64,000 bases of DNA from Iris pallida (taxonomy: Eukaryota > Streptophyta > Magnoliopsida > Asparagales > Iridaceae). The stretch covers positions 8,053,041-8,117,040 of the forward strand of contig JANAVB010044017.1 of the NCBI GenBank assembly GCA_029216955.1, read 5' to 3'. Shown here piece after piece: positions 46,391 through 57,217 of the stretch. The stretch's first letter is position 1, and every line of letters begins with the position of its first letter. Both the position numbers and the translations under genes were made by a program. Below the pieces are notes generated by a model, which was not told the origin of the DNA, made no database searches, and saw nothing but the letters and a program-made list of their open reading frames with translations.

Positions 46391-47035
46391 AGGTTCGTCC
46401 AGCACCAGCAGCAGGCCAGGGGAGGCCAGCAGGGGCGAGGATTCGCCATGGCAGCAGAGGATACGGAGGCCATCGGAGAGCTGATTGCAGGTTCGATTCT
46501 TCTTGACTCCAGTCCAGCTTTTGCATTATTCGATTTCGGTACTTCGCATAGCTTCATATCAGTATCTTTTGCGATTAGACACGGTATCATAGCTGAATCA
46601 TTGCCTAGGACTTACAAGATCACGACCGGGGGTGGCATTATCCTCGTGAGTGATGTCTGTAAGGGTCGGAGAGTAGTTTTAGGAGGCCGTGAGTTGGAGG
46701 TGAGCCTGCTCGTAATGCCATTGCCGAACTACGATATAGTACTAGGCATGGATTGGTTAAGCAGGCACCACGCCAGCATTGATTGTAGAGGGGGTAGAGT
46801 TCTCTTAAGAGCGCCGGGGGAGCCAGAGTTCGAGTACTCCAGACGTCAGGCAGAGCAGAGCAACGGAGTCTTCTGTGGAGTCTCGGTCGAGGAGCAGGCG
46901 ATTCCACACCCCTTGATAGCAGAGTATATGGATGTTTTCCCAGAGGAGTTGTCGGGATTGCCACCAGACAGAGACATAGAGTTTTCGATAGACTTGGTTC
47001 CAGGAGCGGAGCCCATCTCTTAGCATGTCTATCGG
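46391..47035 (+). pseudogene. pol: Chromovirus aspartic protease region and linker
   Basis: Open from 46388 to 47020 in the frame containing MAAEDTEAIGELIAGSILL (46448 on). The active-site box reads ALFDFGTSHSFIS, where the family normally has D-S-G or D-T-G; the catalytic Asp is kept but the next residue is Phe. NYDIVLGMDWLSRHHASIDC follows, the usual second protease landmark. The frame ends at TAG 47021-47023 (PIS then stop), directly before the RT linker, again where a Gln or similar codon would be expected. Confidence 0.8.
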
Positions 47036-49706
47036 GTGAACAACAGCGAGCTGGTGGAGCTAAAGAAGCAGGTAGATGAGCTACAGGACAAGGGCTTCAT
47101 TCGTTCGAGTTCGTCGCCATGGGGTGCACTAGTGTTGTTCGTACCGAAGAAGGATGGGTCAGTACGTATGTGTATTGACTATAGAGCACTCAACAACCTC
47201 ACGATCAAGAACAAATACCCACTGCCGAGGATCGACGATCTATTTGACCAGTTGAGCGGAGCTCGAATATTTTCCAAGATTGATCTGAGGTCGAAATATC
47301 ACCAGGTGAAGGTAAAGAGGGAGGATATTCCTAAGACCGCTTTCAGGACGCGGTACGGGCAGTTTGAGTTTTTGGTTATGCTGTTTGGGCTAACCAATGC
47401 ACCAACAGTGTTTATGAACCTTATGAACAAGGTGTTCCACCAGTATCTGGATCAGTTCGTGGTGGTGTTCATTGACGACATCTTGGTATATTCCAAGACT
47501 GAAAAGGAGCACGAGGAGCATTTGAGGATCGTGCTGGAGACTCTCAGGAAGGAGCAGCTTTACGGGAAGCTCTCCAAGTGTGAGTTCTTCTTGGACCGGG
47601 TGGACTTTTTGGGGCATGTGGTGACTGGAGATGGTATCTCAGTTGACCCCAAGAAGATTGTAGCAGTTGAGGCATGGCCAGCGCCGACTTCAGTTGCAGA
47701 GATCAGGAGTTTCCTGGGGCTGGCAGGATATTATCGGAGATTTGTGCAGGATTTCTCCCGGGTTACAGAACCGTTGACTCGGTTGACCCGAAAGGTTGCT
47801 GAGTTCGTTTGGTCAGAGGAGTGTCAGACAGATTTTGATAAGTTGAAGAAGCGGCTTACGACAGCTCCGATTCTGACATTGCCTTCAGGATCAGGTGGTT
47901 TCACTATTTATAGTGATTCTTCAGGGAAGGGGCTGGGTTGCGTCTTGCAGCAGCATGGGAAGGTGATTGCCTATGCTTCCAGGCAATTGCGTCCCCATGA
48001 GAAGAACTACCCTACCCACAACCTGGAGCTAGCAGCAGTGATATTTGCTCTGAAGTTGTGGAAGCATTATCTGTATGGTGAGAGGGTGGAGATCTTCACA
48101 GATCATAAGAGTTTAAAGTATGTGTTCACTCAGAAGGAGTTGAACATGAGACAGCGCAGATGGCTAGAGTTGATAAAGGATTTTGATATCCTACTTCAGT
48201 ATCACCCAGGAAAGGCCAACGTGGTTGTCGATGCCTTGAGTAGGTATCCGACAGCCATGTGTTTGACCATGGATCGACATTTGCTTATCGACTTGGAGAG
48301 CCTTGGGATTGAGGTGATCGTGCCCAGAGTACAGATGCAGTTATGGGGGATGCAGATTCAGTCAGACTTGGTGGAGAGGATCAAGTCGGCACAGTCTGAG
48401 GACGTTGCTCTGCGGTGTCTCCGAGAGCAGGTTCGAGCAGGATTGCTGGAGGGCGAGTTTTCTCTTGCAGAGGATGGTGCCTTGAGGAACGGTTCCAGAT
48501 TATGTGTGCCCAGCGGGGATCTCTGGGAGCAGGTTATGCAAGAGGCCTATAGATCTCAGTACTCTATACACCCGGGTGCCAACAAGATGTACCGAGATCT
48601 GAGGGAGCATGTTTGGTGGTCAGGGATGAAGCGGGAGGTGGCTCGCTTCGTGGCTAGGTGCTTAGTCTGTCAGCAGGTCAAGGCAGAGAGGCTGGCGGAG
48701 ATGTATATGCGGCAGATAGTCAGGATTCACGGGGTTCCAGTCAGCATCGTCTCAGATCGGGATAGCCGTTTTATTTTCCATTTTTGGAGGAGTCTGCAGA
48801 CCAGCTTGGGCACTCAACTCAAGTTTAGTATTGCATACCACCCCCAGACGGACGGACAGTCAGAGCGGACTATTCAGACACTTGAGGATATGCTGCGGAC
48901 GTGCGTCCTGGACTTTGGCGGTTCCTGGGAGGATCATCTTCATTTGGTGGAGTTTGCTTACAATAATAGTTTCCAGGCCAGCATTGAGATGTCACCTTTC
49001 GAGGCTCTGTACGAGCGTTGGTGTCGTACACCCTTATCTTGGGATGATATTGGTAAACGAGCTTTACTGGGGCCAGAGATGGTTGTTGATGCAGCCGAAA
49101 AGGTGAAGCTCATCAGGGACAGACTTCGCGTGGCACAGGACAGACATCGGTACTGGGCCGATAGCCACCGGAGGCCGTTGGAGTTTGAGGTACAGATTAG
49201 AGTAGGATTAGATTAGGTTTGTTTGTTTATGTTTTTGATCATGTTTATTTATTATAATTAATTGAGACCTTGCTTGTGATTAGGTTGGAGACCAGGTTTT
49301 CTTGAAGATATCTCCGACGCGTGGTACGATACGTTTTGGTGGAGGCGGGAAGCTTAGCCCGCGCTTTATCGGCCCTTTCGTTATCAGCGGGAGAGTCGGT
49401 GACATCGCATACAGGCTAGACTTGCCGCCTGTGCTAGTGGGGGTCCACAACGTATTTCATGTATCACAGTTGAGATGGTACGTGGCTGACCCTAGCCATG
49501 TGCTCGATCATTCAGAGATAAAGGTTGGGCCTTCTCTCAGCAATCCAGAACAGCCAGTGGAGATACTGGATCGACGGGAGAAGGTTATGAGGAACCAGGT
49601 GATACCTTTGGTATGCGTCGTATGGAGGCATCATTCTCCAAGTGAGTCTACCTGGGAGCGGGAGGATGAGATGCGCGAGCGGTACCCTTATCTTTTTGGA
49701 CCGTGA
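47036..49706 (+). pseudogene. pol: Chromovirus RT, RNase H, integrase and chromodomain-like tail
   Basis: A 726-codon frame (47036-49216) starts in the RT linker. [22 protein letters not shown] near residue 43, GLTNAP near 117, catalytic FIDD at residues 145-148. RNase [22 protein letters not shown] and VVDALSR keep D, E, D, D. Integrase: the N-terminal zinc region ends [10 protein letters not shown] near residue 551, where the text jumps to [11 protein letters not shown]. About 60 residues including the first catalytic Asp are missing in frame, while IVSDRDSRF and the [10 protein letters not shown] glutamate remain. At 49190 a 94-bp insert separates LEFE from VGDQVFLKI; beyond it (49284-49706) the same protein continues through FGGGGKLSPRFIGPF and PVEILDRREK to the chromodomain-like end and a stop at 49704. 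Integrase is judged dead; RT and RNase H look intact. Confidence 0.85.
49190..49283 (+). other. 94-bp GT-AG insertion, candidate intron
   Basis: It begins GTACAGATTAG after exon text TTTGAG and ends TTGTGATTAG before GTTGGAGACC. Removing it joins LEFE to VGDQ in the right frame (94 = 3x31+1, matching the frame offset between 47036 and 49302). It is T-rich with several in-frame stops, and 94 bp is an ordinary plant intron size. The related copy at 9600-10071 lacks it. No RNA evidence is available here. Confidence 0.6.
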
Positions 49707-49748
49707 GGTATACTTTCTATCATTCTCATCAGTTGTATTTCGCCTTTC

Positions 49749-49785
49749 AATTTCGAGGACGAAATTCTTTTAAGGAGGGTAGATT
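49749..49785 (+). other. Pre-LTR hairpin and polypurine tract
   Basis: AATTTCG-AGGA-CGAAATT is a perfect 7-bp stem, followed by TTTTAAGGAGGGTAGATT and the LTR start TGTCACTACC (49786). Confidence 0.75.
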
Positions 49786-52700
49786 TGTCACTACCATATT
49801 TCTAGTATGAGGGTAATTTTGACATTTTTGGAGTAATTTAAATTTATTAGAATTTATTTGAATTTATGGGAATTTTTAGGAATTATTTTGGAATTGTTTG
49901 GACTAGGTTGACTTTGACTAGTGTTGACCCTTGTAGACCAACCTAGGAGCTAACCCTAGTTAGTATGGACTTGGTTAGGTTATATGACTCTAGCCTAGCC
50001 TAAGCTAATCCTTGGTTTGGTCATTAGACTCTAGTTAGCATTAGGAATTAGAAAGTCATAAGTCATGACTTCTGATTTAGAGCCTTTGATAAATCATTTT
50101 AACTCAAAGCCTTGTAGTTTGGCCCAAAGCCCAAAATAGCAAAACCCTAATCCCTAGACCCACTTGGCCGGCCACCCCTATCATCATTGGGATCATCACC
50201 CTATAAATACTCTCCTAAAATTTAGGGTTGCCTCTTTCTTAGGAAAGCTCAAAGTTTAAGAAAGGTTTGTTTCCTATTTCAATTAATCCCTAGAATTCCA
50301 TTCCTCTTCCTTTTTCAGTCAAATCTCCTCCATTAGGTTATAATATACCCACTCTTGCTGCTATTGAAGTTTCATTTCAGTTTGGCATTGTTTTGTGGGA
50401 TTGGGACATCAAGGAGAAGAGCTATTGAAAGGGAGTTTTTCTTGAAAGTTTAAGTATAGGTAACTTCCTCATTTCTCCATGTATTTTTGATTTCTTTATA
50501 TATTTAGGAAGACCTAGGAGTCCTCTAAGTGTCTGCATTGGTTTCGTGTCGGATTGCATCAGTTTCGTGTCTGTTTGGACACGTATCAGGACTTATCCCT
50601 AGGTGTTTGTCGAAATGCCTCAAAGGGCATTTCGATTGCTTTTGTGCAATATTTTTGAATAGAAATTTAGATATTGTTATTGCTTATTGATTTCTATTCT
50701 TTTGTGGTGGTTTTAGTGTCGGTTTGTGTCGAAATCGACGCGTGGACACGCGCCGTACACCCGCGCACGAGCTACAGTGCTCCCCTGCTACTCGGGGGCT
50801 GTAGTGGACACGACACGTAATGATTTGACACAAAACTTAACACGCCTCTTGGGGCAGTGACTGACACACCACATGTCAATTTTCGTGGGCCCACGTGGCG
50901 TATCGAGGAAGAAATCATCGACGCACGGGGAATTACCTGTGCAGTACGCAAGTGAAATCGAGCACTGATACGGCTCTGTAGTTTTGGACACGACACTCTA
51001 GAACACGGTGCAGGGTATTGGACACTTAGCTAGACCCTGGGCGAACCTAGGGTTGCGAGCACGAGGCCTAGTTTGGCCTGTGTCGTGTGCACGACACACG
51101 TGCAGACGTGCACGATATAGTGCACTGAAACAGTGCATGTGTGCACTGTTTCGTGTCCTGGGTCATTTGGACATGTTTGTGTCCTTTTGTTTGGACACAA
51201 ACACCTCATATGGCATGTATGCATTGTATATTTAAATTACCAACCCTTTATTTGTATTTTAATATGTTTTTCAATAGGTATTAACAATTCACAATTTCTG
51301 AAACTTAATGTTCAATATCCTGATTTTTCCAGTTTTAAAACATGAACTTTGTCACCAGTTTTAAACCATTTAAAACTGTTAATTAGTTGGTTTTAGACCC
51401 TAATCATGTACTCCTATACGTTTTCCAACTGTGGTTCAGTTTTTGGGTGGTTTGGTGGAAAATTGACTTCGAATTATGGCTTTTGAATAGGACTGAACTG
51501 GGTAGTCAGTCCTTGAAATTCCCGATTTTCCTATGAGCTTGTCATCTATTTTTGAACCCATTTAATACTATTAACATATTAGTTTTAGTTCCTAGATTGT
51601 TTCTCCTATAAGTGTTCTATGTGTATGTCAAACTTTAGGCTGTTTTGAAGTTGTTGGATTCAAATCTGGATATTGTTTATGGGCTGAAAACCTGAGATTT
51701 CTATATGGTATATTGATGCTTTCCAAGTGTATAACTGAGTTTGGGCTCCCTTCATAACCTGAGGTTTATGTGAAGTCTCACAATACTTAAGTTGTTGAAT
51801 TGGAGTGAGTTTTGGGGCTGAAAACATGGAGTATTGAATTGGTTTCCCCTCCTTCTTCTCACAGTTCACTGTTTGTGTCTCACATCCACACACACATGTT
51901 TATCACTCTCACATTTGTTCCCTCACTCACTAATTCACACACACACATACACCCATGTATCCCACACACATGAGCCCTTATGTATATGTGTATATTTATA
52001 TGTATTAGCCTAATGTTGTATGGGTTACACATTAGCCTATGGCTATATATGATATATATATAATGTATATGTATAGTGTAGTAAATATAGATATTGTGTA
52101 TGTATTAAGGTAGGTTGGTTAGAGCCTAAATGCATTATGATTTGTGGCTATGTAGCCTATGGTAAATTGAGTGTGATAGTGGATGTTGGCTTGATATAGT
52201 TGTGTACTTGATATGGGTCTAGTTAGCTAGTATAGTCTTGTTTAGACCATAGTGACCTAGTATAGACTAATGTAGTCTAGTGTAGACTAGTTTGACCTAA
52301 TTTAGACTTGGTTAGACCTAGTTGACTATAGTTGACCTAGTTTGACTTCTAGGGTTGACCAGAGGTGACCAAGAGTTGACTTTGGCCTAGATTGACCTAG
52401 AATCATGTAGAATGCATAGTAGGACTTCATTATACCATTTTGGACTTGTTGTGACTTGTGCTGTTCTGATTATGAGCCAGACACCACTCCTTGGACAGTA
52501 CTTTCATATTGGACACTCAGATACCAGGCGAGTACATTCTCTAATCATTTCATATCTTGCTTAGAATTATTTTCTGCATTAAATTACTTTACTTGTACTG
52601 TCACGTTGGTCACACGAATTGGTTCTATATGGATCCCTTCTTGAGATGTTATCCTTAGGGAGCATCGGGTACTACATGTTCTGTACGTTTCACTTACATG

Positions 52701-53707
52701 GCGTATCACTATGCTTCACTAGTTATTTGATCACTTGTGACATATACTCTTATGATCACAGAGTCTCCTAGAATCTCTTATCCCATTTACTGGGTATCCT
52801 TGAATCTCCTAGAATCCCCATTTATGGGACATCCATGTATCACCCTTCAGGGGCCTTTGCATGGAATCATAACATAACCTGGTTGGATCCTTGTGTATTG
52901 ATTGGGGGTACGGGAGAGTAGAAATAGACATGTGAATACTATCCAAGTAGTGTAGTATCAGAATCGCTTCCATAGTGTAGCATCGGAATCTCCTATGCCA
53001 TTTACATGTCTATATTGTACTCTGATTCACTAGACATATGTTAGTTCTCTATTTATAGTAGATATTTCTATTACAGCTTTCTCTCTCTGTTTACATACTG
53101 CACTTCTTTCAGTACTTGTATCTTACTTTACTGCATGATTATATTTTCTAACCTGCTATAAACTGTTGAGATGTACTGTACTCGCTCCTGTCCTGACTGG
53201 ACTTGTTGATATTACAGAGGACGAGGAGGAGGCCTGTCTGGATACTTACTACGGGGCAGCCTTAGATGACACATGCGAGCTGGACCCTCTGGAGGACCCA
53301 GCTATAGCTGAGGACATCACCCCCATTGCCTAGACTAGTTTAGTTAGGCTTATCTTATTTTATGTAGTCTTGAGACATGTTTAGCTAGACTTTATTCTGA
53401 GCTCTGAGTTGTATATATTCTTTCATTCTGTATCTGAGACCATGTACTTCTGGTTATTTGCTGGGATTATCTTAGACTACTTTTTCATCTATTGTTTCCT
53501 TGAGTTCTATTTCATATCGTGCTATCTCTTCCTTAGTTGTGATTGAGTTTATTACTGTTATGTCACCCACATTCGGGGAGTATAAATTGTTTAGATATAT
53601 ATTGTTAGATGTATGTTGACCTAGGACAGCGTTCTACTGCCGACACTGCGGCGTAGGCTGGACGTACACACGTCTCGTGCCCTTACTCTAGGGTGCGGGT
53701 CGTGACA
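49786..53707 (+). repeat. 3' LTR (3922 bp) of the Tekay-like chromovirus
   Basis: It starts TGTCACTACC and ends GGTCGTGACA. TATA-like TATAAATA is at 50202-50209, donor-like ATAG/GTAACT at 50459/50460, GTGTC/GACAC-rich DNA at 50540-51190, CA-rich microsatellite at 51885-51975, TTGACY cluster at 52290-52400, CTGAC...ATTACAG acceptor-like segment at 53193-53217, and hairpin at 53634-53656. No second LTR of this type is present, so no target duplication can be checked. Confidence 0.82.
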
Positions 53708-54303
53708 CCCGTCTCCCCGCTGGCCATCGCCGGTGTCCGCTCGTCCCTGATCCCTCGCTGGTGCCTCGCCCTTCCCCCGGCGGCCGGAGGCGTCCCGTTC
53801 CCCTGTCTCCTGTCCCCCAATCTCCTCGACTGGCCGACCTCCCTCGTCGGAGCCCCCGCCCCTCTCTCGGCCTGCGTGCTGGAGGGGGCCGAGGCTCTTC
53901 GAGCCGTGCGCCCCCCCCCCCCACCTCGGGCAGGGCGCCCCCTCTTTGTGTAGCGCGCCAGCATTTGGCTGCGTACCCACCCCCCCTCACATCGGGACGC
54001 GTACACGTCCTTACCCCCCCCCGGTTTTCGATGTTTGAATTTTCAAAAAATTTTGAATTTTTGATCTTCAAAAATCAGAGCCATTCCCCCTTGTTGGGCC
54101 GAGAACCCGTGCACCCCTGGATTTCCTTTCCAGCGGGTACTGCTGGACTCCCGTAATCTCGAAATTTCAGTTTTGAAATTTCGATATTTAGATTTCCTAC
54201 TTTTCTTATTTTCTACCTTGTTCAACAGGGTTGTTTTGTGTTTTTCGGCGCTGTACCAGTATGTAATGCTCTTTTAGAGCTTCCCTTATTTTCAATAAAT
54301 ACC

Positions 54304-54308
<5 letters not shown>
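53708..54308. other. GC-rich block grading into a polyadenylation-like 3' end
   Basis: 53708-54025 is strongly C-rich on the plus strand (runs of 7-14 C), giving long open stretches in several frames on both strands, as GC bias does. I recognise no protein. 54026-54308 becomes AT-rich and ends CTTCCCTTATTTTCAATAAATACC, a polyadenylation-like signal, before an (AT)n tract. It could be the 3' end of a non-LTR element or a gene fragment. This is the sequence into which the Tekay-like LTR abuts. Confidence 0.35.

Positions 54309-54381
<73 letters not shown>
54309..54381. repeat. (AT)n microsatellite
   Basis: About 36 AT dinucleotides without interruption, followed by AAAGCTGGC. A shorter (AT)n at 54652-54664 is followed by AAAGCTCGC, so the microsatellite and its edge recur on the other side of the SINE-like dimer. 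Confidence 0.95.
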
Positions 54382-54385
<4 letters not shown>

Positions 54386-54430
54386 TGGCTGAACCCGGGC
54401 GAAGCCATTATTTTATTTAAGCTATTGTTG

Positions 54431-54640
54431 CAGCTGACCTCTAGCCTAGTAGTTAAGAGAGATGCATGCGGCCCATGTGGTCAGGAGTTCGAATCCCAGT
54501 GGGAGCGATTCCAGAAACAATTTACCTAGTTCCAAAAATTTTGCAGATGACCTCTAGACTAGTGGTTAAGAGAGATGCACGCAGCATGAGTGGTCAGGAG
54601 TTTGAATTCCAGTGGGGGCGATTCCAGAAATAATTTACCT
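54431..54640 (+). repeat. Dimer of a tRNA-derived SINE-like unit
   Basis: Two ~100-bp units (54431-54535 and 54543-54640), about 85% alike. Each has a box-A-like TAGCCTAGTAGTTAAG or TAGACTAGTGGTTAAG and, some 45 nt further on, a box-B-like AGTTCGAATCC or AGTTTGAATTCC, the internal RNA polymerase III promoter elements of tRNAs. Cloverleaf pairing is poor, so these are not functional tRNAs. Head-to-tail arrangement suggests a dimeric SINE or local duplication. Confidence 0.55.
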
Positions 54641-55570
54641 GTTTTCAAAAAAATATATATATATAAAGCTCGCCTAATGGAAATGGACAAATTCCAGTAG
54701 GCCTTTTAGGAACAAAACCCACGCGTAGTCTTCGACTCCGACCACTAGATCGACTCTAGATCGACTCAGCAGGAATAACTATAGGAATTAACAAGAACAC
54801 ATTTTTCAACAAATTATAAGTCAACCACAAAGTCAATAATTAGAACATCGAAACAATTATCCAACGACCTAAAGTTATTGCAATTTATTCATTTGCCATG
54901 TCATATAAATAAGTTTTTCTATTATAAGATTTAAATCTTTTACAAATAAAATATAAAAATGCACTCAATAACATTTTATATTATTATATATTAAAAAAAA
55001 ACTCACATGTGGAGGAATGGGAGGATTGATTGCTTGCTTCTAAAAAAGAACTCCATACTGATAACCCGGCCACATGACTATGTGAGTCTCATTCTATCTA
55101 AAATATTAGAATAGAAAAAAAAAAAAAAAAAAAAAAAAAGAAAAAGAAAAAAAGTAGAACAAATCTCCAAGTCCAGCCAGCAAATCTCTCTCTCAAAAAA
55201 CCATAAAAAACTAGCTATTCCTTACCTAAAAGACTTCGATGGAACCGATCCAGTCATTTGGTGCTCTGCGTTGGGCAGGCTTTACTTATATGCATTTGAC
55301 CAGAATTCAGCCGGGCCATCTGTGTAGTGGACTAGATATATACTAAAAAAAATATTTTTGTGCCCTCTAAAATTGAACATGAGACAACTACTTCATAGAC
55401 CTCATATTAAGTTGGTGCCTACGTATCAACCTCTAGTGTTGTTCTCTTGCTTAGGCCTCGTTTGGTTAGCAGAATGGAAGAGAAAAAAAATCAATTCCTT
55501 GGTATTTCCTTTCATTTAGAAAATTATAATTTTTATTGATTTTTCTTTTCGATGTTTGGCAATGCAAAAG
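54641..55570. other. Intergenic spacer with poly-A tract
   Basis: AT-rich DNA without a recognised gene. A run of 25 A at 55115-55139 with a further A-rich tail could mark the end of a retroposed sequence. GCCTCGTTTGGTTAGCAGAATGG at 55455 resembles the edge of many plant repeats, but I cannot fix an element boundary. Confidence 0.4.
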
Positions 55571-55573
55571 AAT

Positions 55574-57217
55574 TTGGAAAGAAAAATGAATACTCTAATG
55601 TGGAAAAGTTATTCCATGCTTAGACGCAATGTTGTAAAAATCGGACCGGACAGGCGGTTGGACCGGGTCCAACCGGTTTAAACCAAAAAATCGGTCCGAC
55701 TCGACTAAAACCGGATCTTTTAAAGAACCGTCGATTTTTTTGTCAAAACCGGGTTCAACCGGTGAACCGACCGAACCGGTTCACAATTGAACCGGCCGAT
55801 TTTGGTTATTTTTTTATTGTAAAAAATTTAAAATAAATTATTATGTGAAATTTGGATCATTTGATTCTTTATTTGGTTTTAATCGACCTTATAGTTATAA
55901 AATTAAACCGAACCAATATATTTATGACCAAACCAAACTAAACCAAGAAGTAAATATGGATATTTTACCTATTTGAACCAAACTAAACCAAGTCTATTGA
56001 ACTCCAATTGAACCCCGGTTGAACCCCGGTCCGACCTATACCAAAAAATTTCGGTTCGACCATCGGTCCGGTTTTTAAAACATTGCTTTGACGGATTGAA
56101 TCACTTTTATTTCTTAATTTTCCTTCCATTAGGAATTACTTTTATTTCCTTCTCAATTTATTTGGCTCACAAGCATAGAAAAATAATCACTCCTCTTTTC
56201 ACCCGATGATTTCGCGAACGAAACGAGAGGAAGTTGTGTAGTCAATTATTCGTCTGGTTGTGGATTTTAGAAGAGACCACTGGCCTAGAGTTTCTTATAA
56301 TTTCTTATAAGGGTCGACATATCATATGAAAAATGCAATAATCATTCAAATGTCCATAACTACGAAGCAGGGACACGCAAAAAATCCATATTTCCTCTTG
56401 TGGCATATTCCAAAATAGGTACGATGTCCTTCTGGAAAGAAAAATGAATACTCTAATGTGGAAAAGTTATTCCTTGCTTAGACGGATTGAATCACTTTTA
56501 TTTCTTAATTTTCCTTCCATTAGGAATTACTTTTATTTCCTTCTCAATTTATTTGGCTCACAAGCATAGAAAAATAATCACTCCTCTTTTCACCCGATGA
56601 TTTCGCGAACGAAACGAGAGGAAGTTGTGTAGTCAATTATTCGTCTGGTTGTGGATTTTAGAAGAGACCACTGGCCTAGAGTTTCTTATAATTTCTTATA
56701 AGGGTCGACATATCATATGAAAAATGCAATAATCATTCAAATGTCCATAACTACGAAGCAGGGACACGCAAAAAATCCATATTTCCTCTTGTGGCATATT
56801 CCAAAATAGGTACGATGTCCTTCTGGAAAGAAAAATGAATACTCTAATGTGGAAAAGTTATTCCTTGCTTAGACGGATTGAATCACTTTTATTTCTTAAT
56901 TTTCCTTCCATTAGGAATTACTTTTATTTCCTTCTCAATTTATTTGGCTCACAAGCATAGAAAAATAATCACTCCTCTTTTCACCCGATGATTTCGCGAA
57001 CGAAACGAGAGGAAGTTGTGTAGTCAATTATTCGTCTGGTTGTGGATTTTAGAAGAGACCACTGGCCTAGAGTTTCTTATAATTTCTTATAAGGGTCGAC
57101 ATATCATATGAAAAATGCAATAATCATTCAAATGTCCATAACTACGAAGCAGGGACACGCAAAAAATCCATATTTCCTCTTGTGGCATATTCCAAAATAG
57201 GTACGATGTCCTTCTGG
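55574..57217. repeat. 391-bp tandem triplication
   Basis: Copy 1 runs from about 55574 to 56431 and is enlarged by a MITE; copies 2 (56432-56822) and 3 (56823-57213) are 391 bp each and I see no difference between them. Copy 1 right of the MITE is also identical; left of it one base differs (CCATGC for CCTTGC). Each unit begins CTGGAAAGAAAAATGAAT and ends ACGATGTCCTT. A 9-bp phrase, TTTCTTATA, is itself doubled inside the unit. No gene is encoded. Confidence 0.92.
55627..56085. mobile_element. hAT-type MITE, 459 bp
   Basis: Terminal inverted repeats are CAATGTTGTAAAAATCGG... and the complement of ...CCGGTTTTTAAAACATTG, about 22 bp with two mismatches. It is flanked by 8-bp target duplications CTTAGACG (55619-55626) and CTTTGACG (56086-56093). 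Copies 2 and 3 of the surrounding tandem repeat read CTTAGACGG without insertion and so show the empty site. The interior is rich in CCGGTTCAACCGG-type dyads. No coding capacity. 8-bp duplications are characteristic of the hAT superfamily. Confidence 0.82.

Larger units (their letters stand above)
45471..53707 (+). mobile_element. 5'-truncated Tekay-like chromovirus with its 3' LTR
   Basis: Coding order gag, zinc knuckle, protease, RT, RNase H, integrase, chromodomain-like tail, then polypurine tract and LTR (49786-53707). The 5' LTR, PBS and gag start have been lost by fusion to LTR C. The polypurine tract neighbourhood resembles that of the giant-LTR element, so the two are relatives, but their LTRs start differently (TGTCACTACC against TGTAACACCC). 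Lesions are described under the coding entries. Confidence 0.85.

Noticed and set aside
47390..47617. Minus-strand open stretch inside RT
   Set aside because: Shadow of the RT coding frame; same for the minus-strand stretches at 46004-46590 and 46638-47026.
53621..54156. Long open stretches on both strands with Pro/Arg/Gly-rich products
   Set aside because: Five overlapping frames open at once in C-rich DNA with runs up to 14 C; no recognisable domain. Treated as GC bias.
54431..54640. Functional tRNA genes
   Set aside because: Box A and box B like sequences are present but acceptor and T-arm pairing is poor and the units are a tandem repeat; SINE-like is the better call.
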